Origin: VRUE01 sp963717375
GTDB taxonomy: Bacteria; Actinomycetota; Thermoleophilia; Solirubrobacterales; 70-9
DNA: 64,000 bases
Direction: 5' to 3'
Assembly: GCA_963717375.1 (NCBI GenBank)
Contig: OY970329.1
Span: 248,001-312,000 of the forward strand
Numbering within the stretch: the first letter of the stretch is position 1; each line of letters begins with the position of its first letter. Under the pieces are notes generated by a model. It saw nothing but the letters and a program-made list of their open reading frames with translations, made no database searches and was not told the origin of the DNA. The position numbers were made by a program, and so were the translations under genes. This document shows, in pieces, positions 6,801 through 15,133 of the stretch.

Positions 6801-7796
6801 TCAGGCGACCGGGTCGGGAAAGCGCTCGTCGGCCGCCAGTGTTTGGCGGATGCCCTCTTCCAGACTGCGCGGGGCGTAGCCGAGCTCGCGGCTTGCCTTG
6901 TCGTAGCTGGCCCAGAACGTGACGCCGTCGGCGGTGGAGATCAGCTCGCGCAGGTTCGGCGGCTGGCCGATCACCTTGCCGACCAGCGGTCCGATCGGCG
7001 TCAGCGCCTTCATCAAGGCGGTCGGCATGTCGCGCTTGGGTGCCTTGCGGCCGCTTACCGAGGCGATCGCGTCGATCGCCTGGCGCATCGTGACGGCCGG
7101 CCCGCTGATCACGTAGGTCTCACCGGCCTTGCCCTTGTCGAGCCCCAGCAGGATGCCGCCCGCGATGTCTTCGACGTGGGTGAGGCAGATGCCGAGCTCG
7201 GGGAACGGCAGCAGGAAGAGCCGTCCCGCGAAGAATTCCTTCAGCAGGTCAGCGACCTGCGATTCGTCGCCGGGGCCGTAGACGCCGCCGGGCTGGACGA
7301 TGACGGCGGGCAGGCCCTCGTCAGCCATCATCCGCTTGGCGATTTTGTGCGCCTCGAGCTTCGTCTCCTCGTAGTAGGAGGTGAATTCTTTGCCCGGGTG
7401 CTCGTACGTCTCATCGACCGTCTTGCCATGGGTGTTGCCGAAGGTGCCGCAGGTGGAGACGTAGACGACCTTGGGGACCTTGGCCTCCAGCGCCGCCCGC
7501 AGGGCGATCTCCGTACCATGCACGTTGGCCTCGTACATCGCCGGGTGCTGCTTGGCGGGAATCCCGACCTCGTACATGGCTGCGGCGTGGATCAGGCCGT
7601 CGCAGCCTTCCATTCCCTCGCGGAGCACCGCACCGTCGCTGAGGTCGCCGCTGACCAGCTCACAGCCGAGCTCGGTGAGCTTGGTCGCTTTCTCGGGGGT
7701 GCGGACCAGGCAGACAACATCGTCGCCGCGAGCGCGCAGCTGACGCACGACCTCGCCGCCGATGAACCCCGTTCCTCCCGTCACGAAGACCTTCAT
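6801..7796 (-). CDS. Extended SDR: NAD-dependent epimerase/dehydratase
   Basis: 331 aa. Rossmann motif TGGTGFIGG at 6-14 and the catalytic pair in YYEETK (YxxxK) mark an extended short-chain dehydrogenase. The N-terminal half resembles dihydroflavonol-reductase/NAD-epimerase members acting on sugar, sterol or hopanoid-type substrates; which one cannot be told. The ATG at 7796 is chosen because MKVFVTGGTGFIGG is the canonical start and a TAGGCT -10 box lies 7 bp upstream. It is divergent from hflX. Confidence 0.88.
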   Translation of the reverse strand: MKVFVTGGTGFIGGEVVRQLRARGDDVVCLVRTPEKATKLTELGCELVSGDLSDGAVLREGMEGCDGLIHAAAMYEVGIPAKQHPAMYEANVHGTEIALRAALEAKVPKVVYVSTCGTFGNTHGKTVDETYEHPGKEFTSYYEETKLEAHKIAKRMMADEGLPAVIVQPGGVYGPGDESQVADLLKEFFAGRLFLLPFPELGICLTHVEDIAGGILLGLDKGKAGETYVISGPAVTMRQAIDAIASVSGRKAPKRDMPTALMKALTPIGPLVGKVIGQPPNLRELISTADGVTFWASYDKASRELGYAPRSLEEGIRQTLAADERFPDPVA

Positions 7797-7803
7797 CGCG
7801 CTA

Positions 7804-7809
7804 AGCCTA
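7804..7809 (-). promoter_or_regulatory. -10 box TAGGCT for leaderless SDR gene
   Basis: On the minus strand TAGGCT lies 7 bp before the ATG at 7796. Confidence 0.6.
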
Positions 7810-7855
7810 TCCGCACCGCCGCCGAGGACGCGAAGGGCATACCTGATCCCGCGCC

Positions 7856-7861
7856 TACAAT
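7856..7861 (+). promoter_or_regulatory. -10 box TACAAT for leaderless hflX
   Basis: TACAAT, one base from the TATAAT consensus, lies 8 bp before the in-frame GTG at 7870. A GGAGG lies only 2 bp from that GTG, too close for normal ribosome binding. Confidence 0.65.
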
Positions 7862-7869
7862 CGGAGGAA

Positions 7870-9195
7870 GTGGAACGCTCGAGAAACGGACGCAAGCTGC
7901 AGACGGGGAAAGGGGTCAACGGCGCCGGCGTCTCCAACCCGCGGGCCCGGCAGCGCGCCCTGGCGATCGGGATAACGAGCGGCAAGGAGGAGGGGGACCC
8001 GCTGGCCGAGCTGAAGGAGCTCCTGCGCACCGCCGGGGTGGCGACGGCCGGCGAAGCGGTTCAGCAGCGCGAGAAACCCGACCCGGACCGCTACGTCGGG
8101 CGCGGCAAGCTGACCGAGCTGAAGGAGCAGATCGCCGCCTGCGACGCCAACCTCGTCGCCTGCGACGACGAGCTGGCGCCGCGCCAGGAGCGCAACCTGG
8201 AGGAGGCGCTGGGGGTGCCGGTGATCGATCGCACCGCGGTGATCCTCGATATCTTCGCCGACCACGCCCACTCGGCCGAGGGCAAGCTGCAGGTCGAGCT
8301 CGCCCAGCTCGAATACAACATGGCCCGCATGCGGGGGCTCTGGACCCACCTCGAGCGCCTCGGCGCCGGGCGCATGGACGGTGGCATCGGCACCAGGGGC
8401 CCGGGCGAGAGCCAGATCGAGACCGACCGCCGCCTGGCACGCAACCGGATCGCGGCACTGCGGCGGCGGCTGACGCGCCTGGAGCGCAACCGCGGCGTGA
8501 TGCGCTCGCGGCGCGAGAGCTCCGCACTGCCGCGCGTTGCCCTCGCTGGCTACACCAACGCGGGCAAGTCGACCCTGCTCAACGCGCTGACCGGGGCTGA
8601 GGTCGGGGTGGGGGACAGGCTCTTCCATACCCTCGACCCGACGACCCGCAGCCTCTCGCTCTCAGGCCGCGACTACCTGCTGACCGACACGGTCGGCTTC
8701 ATCGAGAAGCTGCCGCACCAGCTGGTCGAGGCCTTCAAGGCGACGCTGGAGGAGACCGTGCTCGCCGACCTGATCCTCCACGTCGTCGACGCCGCCGCCT
8801 CCGAAGAGCGCCAGTCGGCGGACATGCGCGCGGTCGACGAGGTGCTGGAGGAGATCGGCGCCGGCGAGGGCCCACGGCTGCTCGTCCTCAACAAGGCCGA
8901 CCTGCTCTCGGCCGAGGACCAGCGCGAGGTTCTGCTTCGCCATCCCGACGCGGTGCTCGTCTCCGCCCTGACCGGCAGCGGCCTGGATCAGTTGCGCGAG
9001 GGCGTCGAGCGGGCCTTCGAGGACACCCTAACCGAGGTCGATCTGCTGATCCCCTACGCCGAGGGCGCCCGGCTGCACGAACTGCACGAGGTCGCCGGGG
9101 ACCTGGAGCGAACCGAGCGCGACGACGGCGTCCTCGTCCGCGCCAAGATCCCGGTCGCCGAGCTGCACCGCTTTGACGATCTCGCGGTCGTCTAG
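7870..9195 (+). CDS. hflX: Ribosome-associated GTPase HflX
   Basis: 441 aa from GTG at 7870. HflX splits stalled 70S ribosomes under stress. The N-terminal HflX domain includes the signature DRYVGRGK and the glycine-rich GGIGTRGPGESQIETDRR segment. The G domain has GYTNAGKST (G1), DTVGFI (G3) and NKAD (G4). Upstream in-frame codons exist, but they overlap the divergent SDR start. The -10 box at 7856 fixes GTG 7870 as the likely leaderless start. Its TAG stop forms the start of the dut promoter. Confidence 0.93.
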   Translation: MERSRNGRKLQTGKGVNGAGVSNPRARQRALAIGITSGKEEGDPLAELKELLRTAGVATAGEAVQQREKPDPDRYVGRGKLTELKEQIAACDANLVACDDELAPRQERNLEEALGVPVIDRTAVILDIFADHAHSAEGKLQVELAQLEYNMARMRGLWTHLERLGAGRMDGGIGTRGPGESQIETDRRLARNRIAALRRRLTRLERNRGVMRSRRESSALPRVALAGYTNAGKSTLLNALTGAEVGVGDRLFHTLDPTTRSLSLSGRDYLLTDTVGFIEKLPHQLVEAFKATLEETVLADLILHVVDAAASEERQSADMRAVDEVLEEIGAGEGPRLLVLNKADLLSAEDQREVLLRHPDAVLVSALTGSGLDQLREGVERAFEDTLTEVDLLIPYAEGARLHELHEVAGDLERTERDDGVLVRAKIPVAELHRFDDLAVV

Positions 9196-9198
9196 GGT
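9193..9198 (+). promoter_or_regulatory. -10 box TAGGGT for leaderless dut
   Basis: TAGGGT starts with the hflX TAG stop (9193-9195) and lies 8 bp before the dut GTG at 9207. Confidence 0.6.
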
Positions 9199-9206
9199 TG
9201 CCGTCC

Positions 9207-9638
9207 GTGGACCTGCCGATCTCCAGACTCAACGAGGACGCCGTGCTGCCGACCCGGGCGCACGAGGGCGACGCCGGCTTGGATCTCTATGCCTGCGAGG
9301 CCGCGCACATCGGGCCGGGGGAGCGTTGGAGCGTCGGGACCGGGGTCGCGGTTGAGATTCCGGACGGACACGCGGGCCTGGTCCTACCGAGGTCGGGACT
9401 GGCGAAGAAGCACGGCATCACCCTCGTCAATGCTCCCGGGCTGATCGACTCCGGCTACCGCGGCGAGCTGCGGGTGCTGCTGCTCAACACCGACCCGGCG
9501 GATACCTTCCGGATCGCGCCCGGGGACCGGATCGCGCAGCTCGTGATCTCACCGGTCGTGCTCGCCGAGCCGGTCGAGGCGGGGGCGCTGGCGGAGTCCG
9601 CCCGCGGCGACGGCGGCTTCGGCTCTAGCGGCCGCTAG
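9207..9638 (+). CDS. dut: Deoxyuridine 5'-triphosphate nucleotidohydrolase
   Basis: 143 aa trimeric dUTPase. It hydrolyses dUTP to dUMP, keeping uracil out of DNA and feeding dTMP synthesis. Motifs I to V are in order: DAGLDLYA, PRSGLAKKHG, a substrate-binding IDSGYRGEL, GDRIAQLV and the C-terminal RGDGGFGSSGR. GTG at 9207 is chosen over the TTG at 9198 because the latter lies inside the -10 box. The 3' end overlaps the convergent gatD by 14 bp. Confidence 0.95.
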   Translation: MDLPISRLNEDAVLPTRAHEGDAGLDLYACEAAHIGPGERWSVGTGVAVEIPDGHAGLVLPRSGLAKKHGITLVNAPGLIDSGYRGELRVLLLNTDPADTFRIAPGDRIAQLVISPVVLAEPVEAGALAESARGDGGFGSSGR

Positions 9639-10371
9639 GCGAGAGCGCGGCCCGGCGGGCCGACTCGTGTGCGGCCAGCTCGAGTGCGTCGTCGAGCGGC
9701 TCCAGCTCGGGACGACTGCCGTAGCGGCGCTCGAGGGCCAGGCCGATCAGGTGGTCGGCCAGCCAGGCGTTCTTCGGCAGCAGGGGGCCGTGCAGGTAGG
9801 TGCCGATCAGGTTGTCGCGGTGCACGCCCTCGAGCCCGTCCTCGCCGTTGTTGCCGAACCCCTCCAGCACGCGTCCCAGGGGACGGGCTCCGGCGCCCAG
9901 GTGGGTGCGTCCGCCGTGGTTCTCGAAACCCGCCACGGTCCGCGACCCGGAGCCAAGGTCGACCTCGATCGCGACGTTGCCGATCAGGCGGGGGCCCGGC
10001 TTGCGCACCGTCTCCAGATCGGCGAGGCCAAGTCCCGGCAGCCGCTCCTCGCCGAGCTCGTAGCTGTGACCGAGTAGCTGGTAGCCGCCGCAAACGGCAA
10101 GCAGGACGGCGCCGTCGTCAGCGGCGGCGACGAGTGCCTCGCGCTTGCTCTCGACCATGTCGGCAGCGACGGCACGCTGATCGCGGTCCTGGCCGCCGCC
10201 GACGTAGATGAAGTCGTGGACGCCGGGGTCGAAGCGCTCGTCCGGCCCTGAGGCGGCGTACTCGAAGCCGATTCCCCGCCACTCGCAGCGGCGCTGGAGG
10301 AAAATGATGTTGCCGCGGTCGGCGTAGATGTTCATCTGCTCCGGATAGAGCGCCAGCAGTCGCAGCTCCAT
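9625..10371 (-). CDS. gatD: Lipid II isoglutaminyl synthase, glutaminase subunit GatD
   Basis: 248 aa CobB/CobQ-like class I glutamine amidotransferase. GatD releases ammonia from glutamine for MurT, which amidates D-Glu of lipid II to D-isoglutamine. The nucleophile is Cys94 in LAVCGGYQLLG and the catalytic His is His194 in GTYLHGPLL. It is the last gene of a minus-strand run dagK-murT-methyltransferase-gatD. Its start overlaps the methyltransferase stop by one base, so translation is probably coupled. Confidence 0.95.
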   Translation of the reverse strand: MELRLLALYPEQMNIYADRGNIIFLQRRCEWRGIGFEYAASGPDERFDPGVHDFIYVGGGQDRDQRAVAADMVESKREALVAAADDGAVLLAVCGGYQLLGHSYELGEERLPGLGLADLETVRKPGPRLIGNVAIEVDLGSGSRTVAGFENHGGRTHLGAGARPLGRVLEGFGNNGEDGLEGVHRDNLIGTYLHGPLLPKNAWLADHLIGLALERRYGSRPELEPLDDALELAAHESARRAALSPSGR

Positions 10372-11102
10372 CAGGACTCGTTCTCCAGCAGCACGACGGT
10401 CGAGCCGACGTGGGCCTCGGTGGCGGGGATCTGGCGCCGGCCGGCCGGACGCAACCCGGCCTCGAGCGCCTCCTCTTCAAGCGTCTCGGCGGAGAGCACC
10501 TGCAGCTCGATCTCGTTCAGCTCGTCGCTCATGTTGCCGTCGGGGTCGACCGTCTGCCGCAGGCGGCGCAGGAGGATCGAGTCGGCGCCCAGGATCGGCT
10601 CCAGCGGCAGGCTCGAGTAGATCCAGCCTTCGACCTGGCGCACGTCCGGCAGCGGCGGCAGCGAGCCCTCGGGAAACGCGGCGGGCATCTCCTCGACGAT
10701 CGCGAAGGCGGCGCGAGCGCCCGGTTTCATGTTGGCGGCGGCGCAGGCGAGGCAGGCGATCCGCGCCTCGCTGTCTTCGAGCAACTGGATTAGCTGCATC
10801 GGCGCCAGGACGAGGCCGAAATGGGTGGCGAAGTAGTCGAGCTCGCGGACGTCGACGTGCTCGGCGTCCGCACAGATTCCGTGCCCCCTTTCCCAAACGG
10901 CTTCGACCAGTTCGCGGTCACGGTCGAGGCCGATGACGAGATGCGCCCCGCGCGCGGCCAGGTGCAACGTCACCCGCCCGGCCCCGCAGCCGAGCTCCAT
11001 GATCGCGTCTTTCTCGCCGATCCCATCGGCCAGCTCCTCCCAGAGGGGCAGGTCGGCGGTGTAGCCGCCGCACTCGACTTCGTGCCAGATCAGCTCGCTC
11101 AT
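10371..11102 (-). CDS. Class I SAM-dependent methyltransferase between murT and gatD
   Basis: 243 aa. The SAM-binding motif I reads MELGCGAGRVTLHLA (about 34-48), followed by an acidic turn in GLDRDRELV. The substrate is unknown. It overlaps murT by 4 bp and gatD by 1 bp, so it is made with the peptidoglycan amidating complex, whose two genes are normally adjacent. A role on lipid II, a lipid or a sugar of the envelope is a guess from position only. Confidence 0.85.
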   Translation of the reverse strand: MSELIWHEVECGGYTADLPLWEELADGIGEKDAIMELGCGAGRVTLHLAARGAHLVIGLDRDRELVEAVWERGHGICADAEHVDVRELDYFATHFGLVLAPMQLIQLLEDSEARIACLACAAANMKPGARAAFAIVEEMPAAFPEGSLPPLPDVRQVEGWIYSSLPLEPILGADSILLRRLRQTVDPDGNMSDELNEIELQVLSAETLEEEALEAGLRPAGRRQIPATEAHVGSTVVLLENES

Positions 11103-12517
11103 CGCCAGAACTCCTTGGCCAGGCCGCGGTCGGCGAGCAGCTTGCGCAGCTCCAGCAGGGCGGTGTAGGTGGGCAGGGCGAAGAGCCGGCCAGAGGTGGA
11201 GGAGAGGGCGCGGTCGAGCGAGGGCCCGATCCCGGAGACGACCTCGATCGCATCGGCGGGCCAGCCGGCGTATTTCAGCCGCAGCGCCATCTCCGGCGCC
11301 CGGGTGCCACTGCAGACGACGCGACGCACGGCGCCCTCGAGCAGCTCGAAATCGGCGTCCCAGATCCAGGAGACGTCGCGGCCGTCGGCGGTCCGGTCAT
11401 TGAGCGCGATCCATAGGTCGATGCCGTCCTCGCCGGCCTCGAGCAGCAGCGTGCGCAGGACCTCGTTGGCACCGGCTGGATTCTTGATCAGCAGGATCGA
11501 GAGCGCCTTACCGGCGGCCTCAATCGTCTCGACCCGGCCGAAGGCCGCCCGCATCGAGGCCAGGGAGGAGGCGATCAGCTCCGGCGCCACGCCGAGCTCG
11601 ATCGCCGCCGCGACGGCGCCGAGCGCGTTGTAGACGTTGTAGAGACCCGGCAGCGGCAGCTCCAGGCGCATCTCGCCGTGCGGCGTGCGCAGCGTCACCC
11701 GCGAGCCCTCCATGCCGTGCAGCTCGATCGCGGTCGCCGCCACAGCGGGCGCCGGGCGCCGGGCGCCGCAGTTGGCGCAGGAGTAGTGGCCGAGGTGGCC
11801 GACGAAGGCGCGCTCGTAGACGTAGGGATGGCCGCAGCGGCGGCAGTGCTTGGCGTCGAAAGCGTGCTGCAACTCGGGCAGCGCCTGCGAGGGATCCTCG
11901 ATGCCGAAGTAGGTGACGCCGTCACGGGGCTGCCCCACCTCGTCGCTGCCGAGGTCGGCGATTGCCGGATCGTCGGCGTTAAGCACAAAGCGGGTGCGAC
12001 CGGCCCGCACGGCGACGGTCTTCTCCCAGTCCTCCGCCAGCGACTCCATCTCGCCGTAGCGGTCGAGCTGGTCGCGGAAGAGGTTGCCCAGCACCATCAG
12101 CGAGGGGTCGAGCTGTGCTGCGACCTTCGAGAGCCAGGCCTCGTCGACCTCGAACAGGCCCTCGTGCCCGCGCTGCTCCAGCAGCGCCGTGGCGACGCCC
12201 CAGGTCATATTCGAGCCGGCGCGATTGTGGACAGGGCGGCGGCCATCGGCCTCAAGCGCAGCGGCGATCATCCCCGCCGTCGTCGTCTTGCCGTTGGTCG
12301 CGCTGATCAGCGTCGTGCCCCGGTCCAGCCGCCCACCAAGCCGGCTCAGCGCCTCGGGCTCCATGCGCAACAGGACCCGACCGGGCAGCGTCGTGCCGCC
12401 ACCGCGCCCGCTGGCACGGCTCGCCGCTCCGATCGCCCGCGCCGCCGTCAGCTTTGCCCCGAAAAGCGGTCCGTTCGACGGCCGGCGGCGGCCCTCGCTG
12501 GACGCCGGGGCATTCAA
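11099..12517 (-). CDS. murT: Lipid II isoglutaminyl synthase, Mur ligase-like subunit MurT
   Basis: 472 aa. A Mur ligase central domain with the ATP loop in SATNGKTTT (72-80) activates D-Glu of lipid II; ammonia comes from GatD. A zinc ribbon typical of MurT is inserted in it: Cys225 and Cys228 (CRRC) and Cys247 and Cys250 (CANC). The C-terminal DUF1727 domain follows. The first about 50 residues are Arg/Gly/Ala-rich. Its start overlaps the dagK stop by 4 bp. Confidence 0.95.
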   Translation of the reverse strand: MNAPASSEGRRRPSNGPLFGAKLTAARAIGAASRASGRGGGTTLPGRVLLRMEPEALSRLGGRLDRGTTLISATNGKTTTAGMIAAALEADGRRPVHNRAGSNMTWGVATALLEQRGHEGLFEVDEAWLSKVAAQLDPSLMVLGNLFRDQLDRYGEMESLAEDWEKTVAVRAGRTRFVLNADDPAIADLGSDEVGQPRDGVTYFGIEDPSQALPELQHAFDAKHCRRCGHPYVYERAFVGHLGHYSCANCGARRPAPAVAATAIELHGMEGSRVTLRTPHGEMRLELPLPGLYNVYNALGAVAAAIELGVAPELIASSLASMRAAFGRVETIEAAGKALSILLIKNPAGANEVLRTLLLEAGEDGIDLWIALNDRTADGRDVSWIWDADFELLEGAVRRVVCSGTRAPEMALRLKYAGWPADAIEVVSGIGPSLDRALSSTSGRLFALPTYTALLELRKLLADRGLAKEFWR

Positions 12518-13410
12518 GGCGCGGCCGCGGGCGGCACGATCACGCTCAGAGCCCGGGGGAGCATCCGCAGCGTCGCGGGAAGGTCGGTGAGATGCTCGCC
12601 ATCGGCGTAGACGGGGAAGGGCCGGCTGGCGCTCAGCTCCAGCCGTTTGGCCCTGAAAACACGCACCTCGTCGTCGTCTACGTGGGTGCCCTTGAACACC
12701 TTGGGCAGGTTACCCACGAAGCGCAGCTTGCCGACCTCCCCGACCGCGACGATGTCGAAGAGACCGTCGTCGAGCTCGGCGTTTGGCGCGATCCGCATTC
12801 CACCGCCGTAGGTGCTGTTGTTGGCCACGGAGATGGAGTAGCCGTTGATCCGCGTCCGCTCCTCGCCGACCCGGATCGTGAACCGCGCCGGCTTCCAGCC
12901 CACGAGGGTGCGAAAGAGCGAGTAGACGTAAACGAGGTTGCTGCGCAGGAACCGAACTTCATTGGCGAGCCGGTTGCATTCGGAGTCGAAGCCGACGCTG
13001 ACGATGCCGAGGAAGCGCTCGCCGTTGGCTTCGCCGACGTCGATCCGGCGCGTCTCTCCGGCCGCGAGCACGGCGACCGCGGCGGCGGGATCGTCGGGAA
13101 TGCCGAGCACCCTGGCGAGATCGTTGCCGCGACCACCGGGCACTATGCCCAGCGGCGTCTCCGACCCCGCCATCGCGCCGCCGACCGCGCCGACCAGCCC
13201 ATCGCCGCTGATCACAACCGGAACCTCGTTCGCCTCAACCGCCCGCAGGGCCCGCTCGACGCCGTCGTCGAGGCTGCGGGTGCGCTCAACCCGAAAGGGA
13301 ATCCGCAGCGTGTCGAGCTCCTGCTCGACCTTGGGAAGAAGCTTCAGCGTGCGGCCGTGGGCCGAGTGCGGGTTGACCAGCAGCGTCAGTGGCATGCCCT
13401 CGATCTCCAT
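12514..13410 (-). CDS. Diacylglycerol kinase-family lipid kinase
   Basis: 298 aa. The N-terminal NPHSAHGR and the GRGNDLARVLG motif mark the DagK/YegS/sphingosine-kinase fold, which phosphorylates diacylglycerol or a related lipid with ATP. The nucleotide-binding motif is normally GGDGT but here reads SGDGL. NSTYGGGMRIAP and the C-terminal VYADGE are conserved. The ATG at 13410 lies 8 bp behind a TAGGCT box; MPLTLLV at 13395 is an alternative. It heads the murT-gatD run, so it probably serves envelope lipid recycling. Confidence 0.85.
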   Translation of the reverse strand: MEIEGMPLTLLVNPHSAHGRTLKLLPKVEQELDTLRIPFRVERTRSLDDGVERALRAVEANEVPVVISGDGLVGAVGGAMAGSETPLGIVPGGRGNDLARVLGIPDDPAAAVAVLAAGETRRIDVGEANGERFLGIVSVGFDSECNRLANEVRFLRSNLVYVYSLFRTLVGWKPARFTIRVGEERTRINGYSISVANNSTYGGGMRIAPNAELDDGLFDIVAVGEVGKLRFVGNLPKVFKGTHVDDDEVRVFRAKRLELSASRPFPVYADGEHLTDLPATLRMLPRALSVIVPPAAAP

Positions 13411-13418
13411 CCGCTCGC

Positions 13419-13424
13419 AGCCTA
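13419..13424 (-). promoter_or_regulatory. -10 box TAGGCT for leaderless dagK-murT-gatD run
   Basis: TAGGCT on the minus strand starts with the TAG stop of the upstream methyltransferase (13422-13424) and lies 8 bp before the ATG at 13410. Confidence 0.6.
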
Positions 13425-13931
13425 ATCGGAGGGACGCGAAGCACCGGCCTCGTCGAGCCGGGCGACGAAGAAGTTGCCGTTACCGGCCTGATCCGCGTGC
13501 ACCGCGACGAATCCCAGCCGCTCGAGGCGCTTGTGCAACAGCCTCTCCCTGGCCGCCGCGGCGAAGCGCAGCGACTGGGACCGAGCGAGGATTAGATGCC
13601 CGCCAGGACGCAGCACCCGGGCGATCTCGGCCGGCGCGGGCACGCCGCGGACCTGGGCGACGAGGTCGAAGAAGCCGTCGGGGTAGGGGAGCCGGCCCGG
13701 CTTGCCGAGCTTGAAGGCAACCCGGCCTTCGGGGTCGAGACCGACCCGAGAACCCGCGGAGCGAACCAGATCGGCCGAGCCGTCGACGCCGCGGACCCGC
13801 GCCGCCGGAAACTCGCGGGCAAGGAAGAGGACGGCGTCGGCGTCGCCGCACTCGACCACAAGCGCACGCTCGGGAACGGGCACGTGAAGGGCCGCGACGG
13901 CAAGCGGGGTCAGGGGAGGCGCACGCACCAC
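13422..13931 (-). CDS. Methyltransferase-like protein (class I fold, degenerate)
   Basis: 169 aa from GTG at 13931; a longer frame upstream would run into the divergent cyclophilin gene and is not credible. VVECGDADAVLFLAREF resembles a worn SAM motif I. VRGVDGS and FDLVAQVRGVPAPAEIARVLRPGGHLILA match motifs II and IV-VI of class I methyltransferases, the last being the strongest hit. Motif I lacks the usual GxGxG, so activity is uncertain. Its stop codon is shared with the promoter of dagK. Confidence 0.65.
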   Translation of the reverse strand: MVRAPPLTPLAVAALHVPVPERALVVECGDADAVLFLAREFPAARVRGVDGSADLVRSAGSRVGLDPEGRVAFKLGKPGRLPYPDGFFDLVAQVRGVPAPAEIARVLRPGGHLILARSQSLRFAAAARERLLHKRLERLGFVAVHADQAGNGNFFVARLDEAGASRPSD

Positions 13932-13969
13932 GCCGATGATCGCAAGCCCAGCCCCGCTGCCCAATGTTC

Positions 13970-13975
13970 TAGGCT
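13970..13975 (+). promoter_or_regulatory. -10 box TAGGCT for leaderless cyclophilin gene
   Basis: TAGGCT lies 9 bp before the ATG at 13985. Confidence 0.6.
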
Positions 13976-13984
13976 TCCCGGCCG

Positions 13985-14662
13985 ATGCAGGAGGGGACAA
14001 ACCGCCGCATGACCATTCGCGCCGTCTTCGCGGCAATCGCCGCTGCGGCTGTGACGGCACTCCTGATCGGCTGTGGCGGTGGCGACGACTCGACCAGCAC
14101 GACGGCGAGCGCCGGAGGCTGCAAGGAAGTTGAAGCGCCGACGCCCAAGCAAGTCAACCTGCAGGCGCCGAAGCAGACGGTGAAGGCGGGTGAAAAGCTG
14201 ACCGCGGTCGTGCAGACCAGCTGCGGCACCTTTGACATCGCGCTCGACACGACCCGGGCACCGAAGACGGTCAACTCGTTCGCCTACCTGGCCGAAGAAG
14301 GCTTCTACGACGACCTCACCTTCCACCGCATCGTCCCCGGCTTCGTGATCCAGGGCGGCGATCCGCTCGGCACCGGCCTCGGCGGCCCCGGCTACTCGGT
14401 TGACGAGAAGCCCCCGGCCAACCTCTCGTACACCAAAGGGACAGTGGCGATGGCGAAGAGTGCAGCTGACCCGCCAGGCCGCTCGGGAAGCCAGTTCTAC
14501 GTGGTCACGGCGGCGGACGCCGGGCTGCCGCCCGAATACGCGCTGGTCGGCAAGGTCGACAAGGGTTACGACGTCGTTGCCAAGATCGAAAAGCTCGGCA
14601 CCCCCGCGGAAACGCCGAAGCAGACGGTGCTGATCGAAAAGATGACGATCGAAAAGGACTAG
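13985..14662 (+). CDS. Exported cyclophilin-type peptidyl-prolyl isomerase (lipoprotein)
   Basis: 225 aa. The N-terminal hydrophobic segment ends in a lipobox-like LLIGC, then a Gly/Asp/Ser/Thr-rich linker, so it is probably a lipoprotein on the outer face. The cyclophilin domain starts near residue 80 (CGTFDIALDTTRAPKTVNSF) and has the active-site block FHRIVPGFVIQGGDP and GSQFYVV. It catalyses prolyl cis-trans isomerisation of exported proteins. The start may be ATG 13985 or the ATG eight codons later (14009); the -10 box favours the first. Confidence 0.9.
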   Translation: MQEGTNRRMTIRAVFAAIAAAAVTALLIGCGGGDDSTSTTASAGGCKEVEAPTPKQVNLQAPKQTVKAGEKLTAVVQTSCGTFDIALDTTRAPKTVNSFAYLAEEGFYDDLTFHRIVPGFVIQGGDPLGTGLGGPGYSVDEKPPANLSYTKGTVAMAKSAADPPGRSGSQFYVVTAADAGLPPEYALVGKVDKGYDVVAKIEKLGTPAETPKQTVLIEKMTIEKD

Positions 14663-14668
14663 CTGCAC

Positions 14669-14674
14669 TAGTCT
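14669..14674 (+). promoter_or_regulatory. -10 box TAGTCT for leaderless peroxiredoxin gene
   Basis: TAGTCT lies 6 bp before the ATG at 14681. Confidence 0.6.
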
Positions 14675-14680
14675 GACGCC

Positions 14681-15133
14681 ATGGCCAAGGTCGACGTAGG
14701 AGATGTAGCGCCGGACTTCGAGTTGCCGGGCACCGGTGGCAAGACCTACAAACTCTCGGACTACCGCGGCCGCAAGCTGGTCCTCGCCTTCTACCCCGGC
14801 GACTTCACCGCGGTCTGCACCAAGCAGTTCTGCTCCTACCGCGACCAGGGCGACCGCCTCGATCAGCTCGGCGCCGACGTGCTCGGCATCTCACCGCAAT
14901 CGGTCGAGTCGCACGAGCGCTTCACCCAGGAGAAGAGCCTCAACGTGCCGCTGCTCGCCGACGAGGACAAGTCGGTCGCCAAGGCCTACGGTGTCCTCGC
15001 CGGACCGATGGTCCGGCGTGCGATCTTCGTCATCGACGAGAAGGGGGTCATCCGCCACCGCAAGGTGACGCTGGTCGGGCTCAGCTTCGAGTCCGTCGAC
15101 GATCTCGAGCAGGCCGTCGCCGCCGTCGGCTGA
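14681..15133 (+). CDS. bcp: Peroxiredoxin of the BCP/PrxQ type
   Basis: 150 aa thioredoxin-fold thiol peroxidase that reduces H2O2 and organic hydroperoxides. The peroxidatic Cys46 in DFTAVCTKQFC is followed by Cys51, the spacing of atypical two-Cys PrxQ/BCP enzymes. Length and the GDVAPDFELP start fit the family. The TGA stop shares its A with the ATG of the hydrolase, so the two genes are translationally coupled. Confidence 0.93.
   Translation: MAKVDVGDVAPDFELPGTGGKTYKLSDYRGRKLVLAFYPGDFTAVCTKQFCSYRDQGDRLDQLGADVLGISPQSVESHERFTQEKSLNVPLLADEDKSVAKAYGVLAGPMVRRAIFVIDEKGVIRHRKVTLVGLSFESVDDLEQAVAAVG

Noticed and set aside
13932..14060. Longer start for the methyltransferase-like gene at 13422
   Set aside because: The extra 43 codons overlap the divergent cyclophilin start and give a basic, unstructured sequence.
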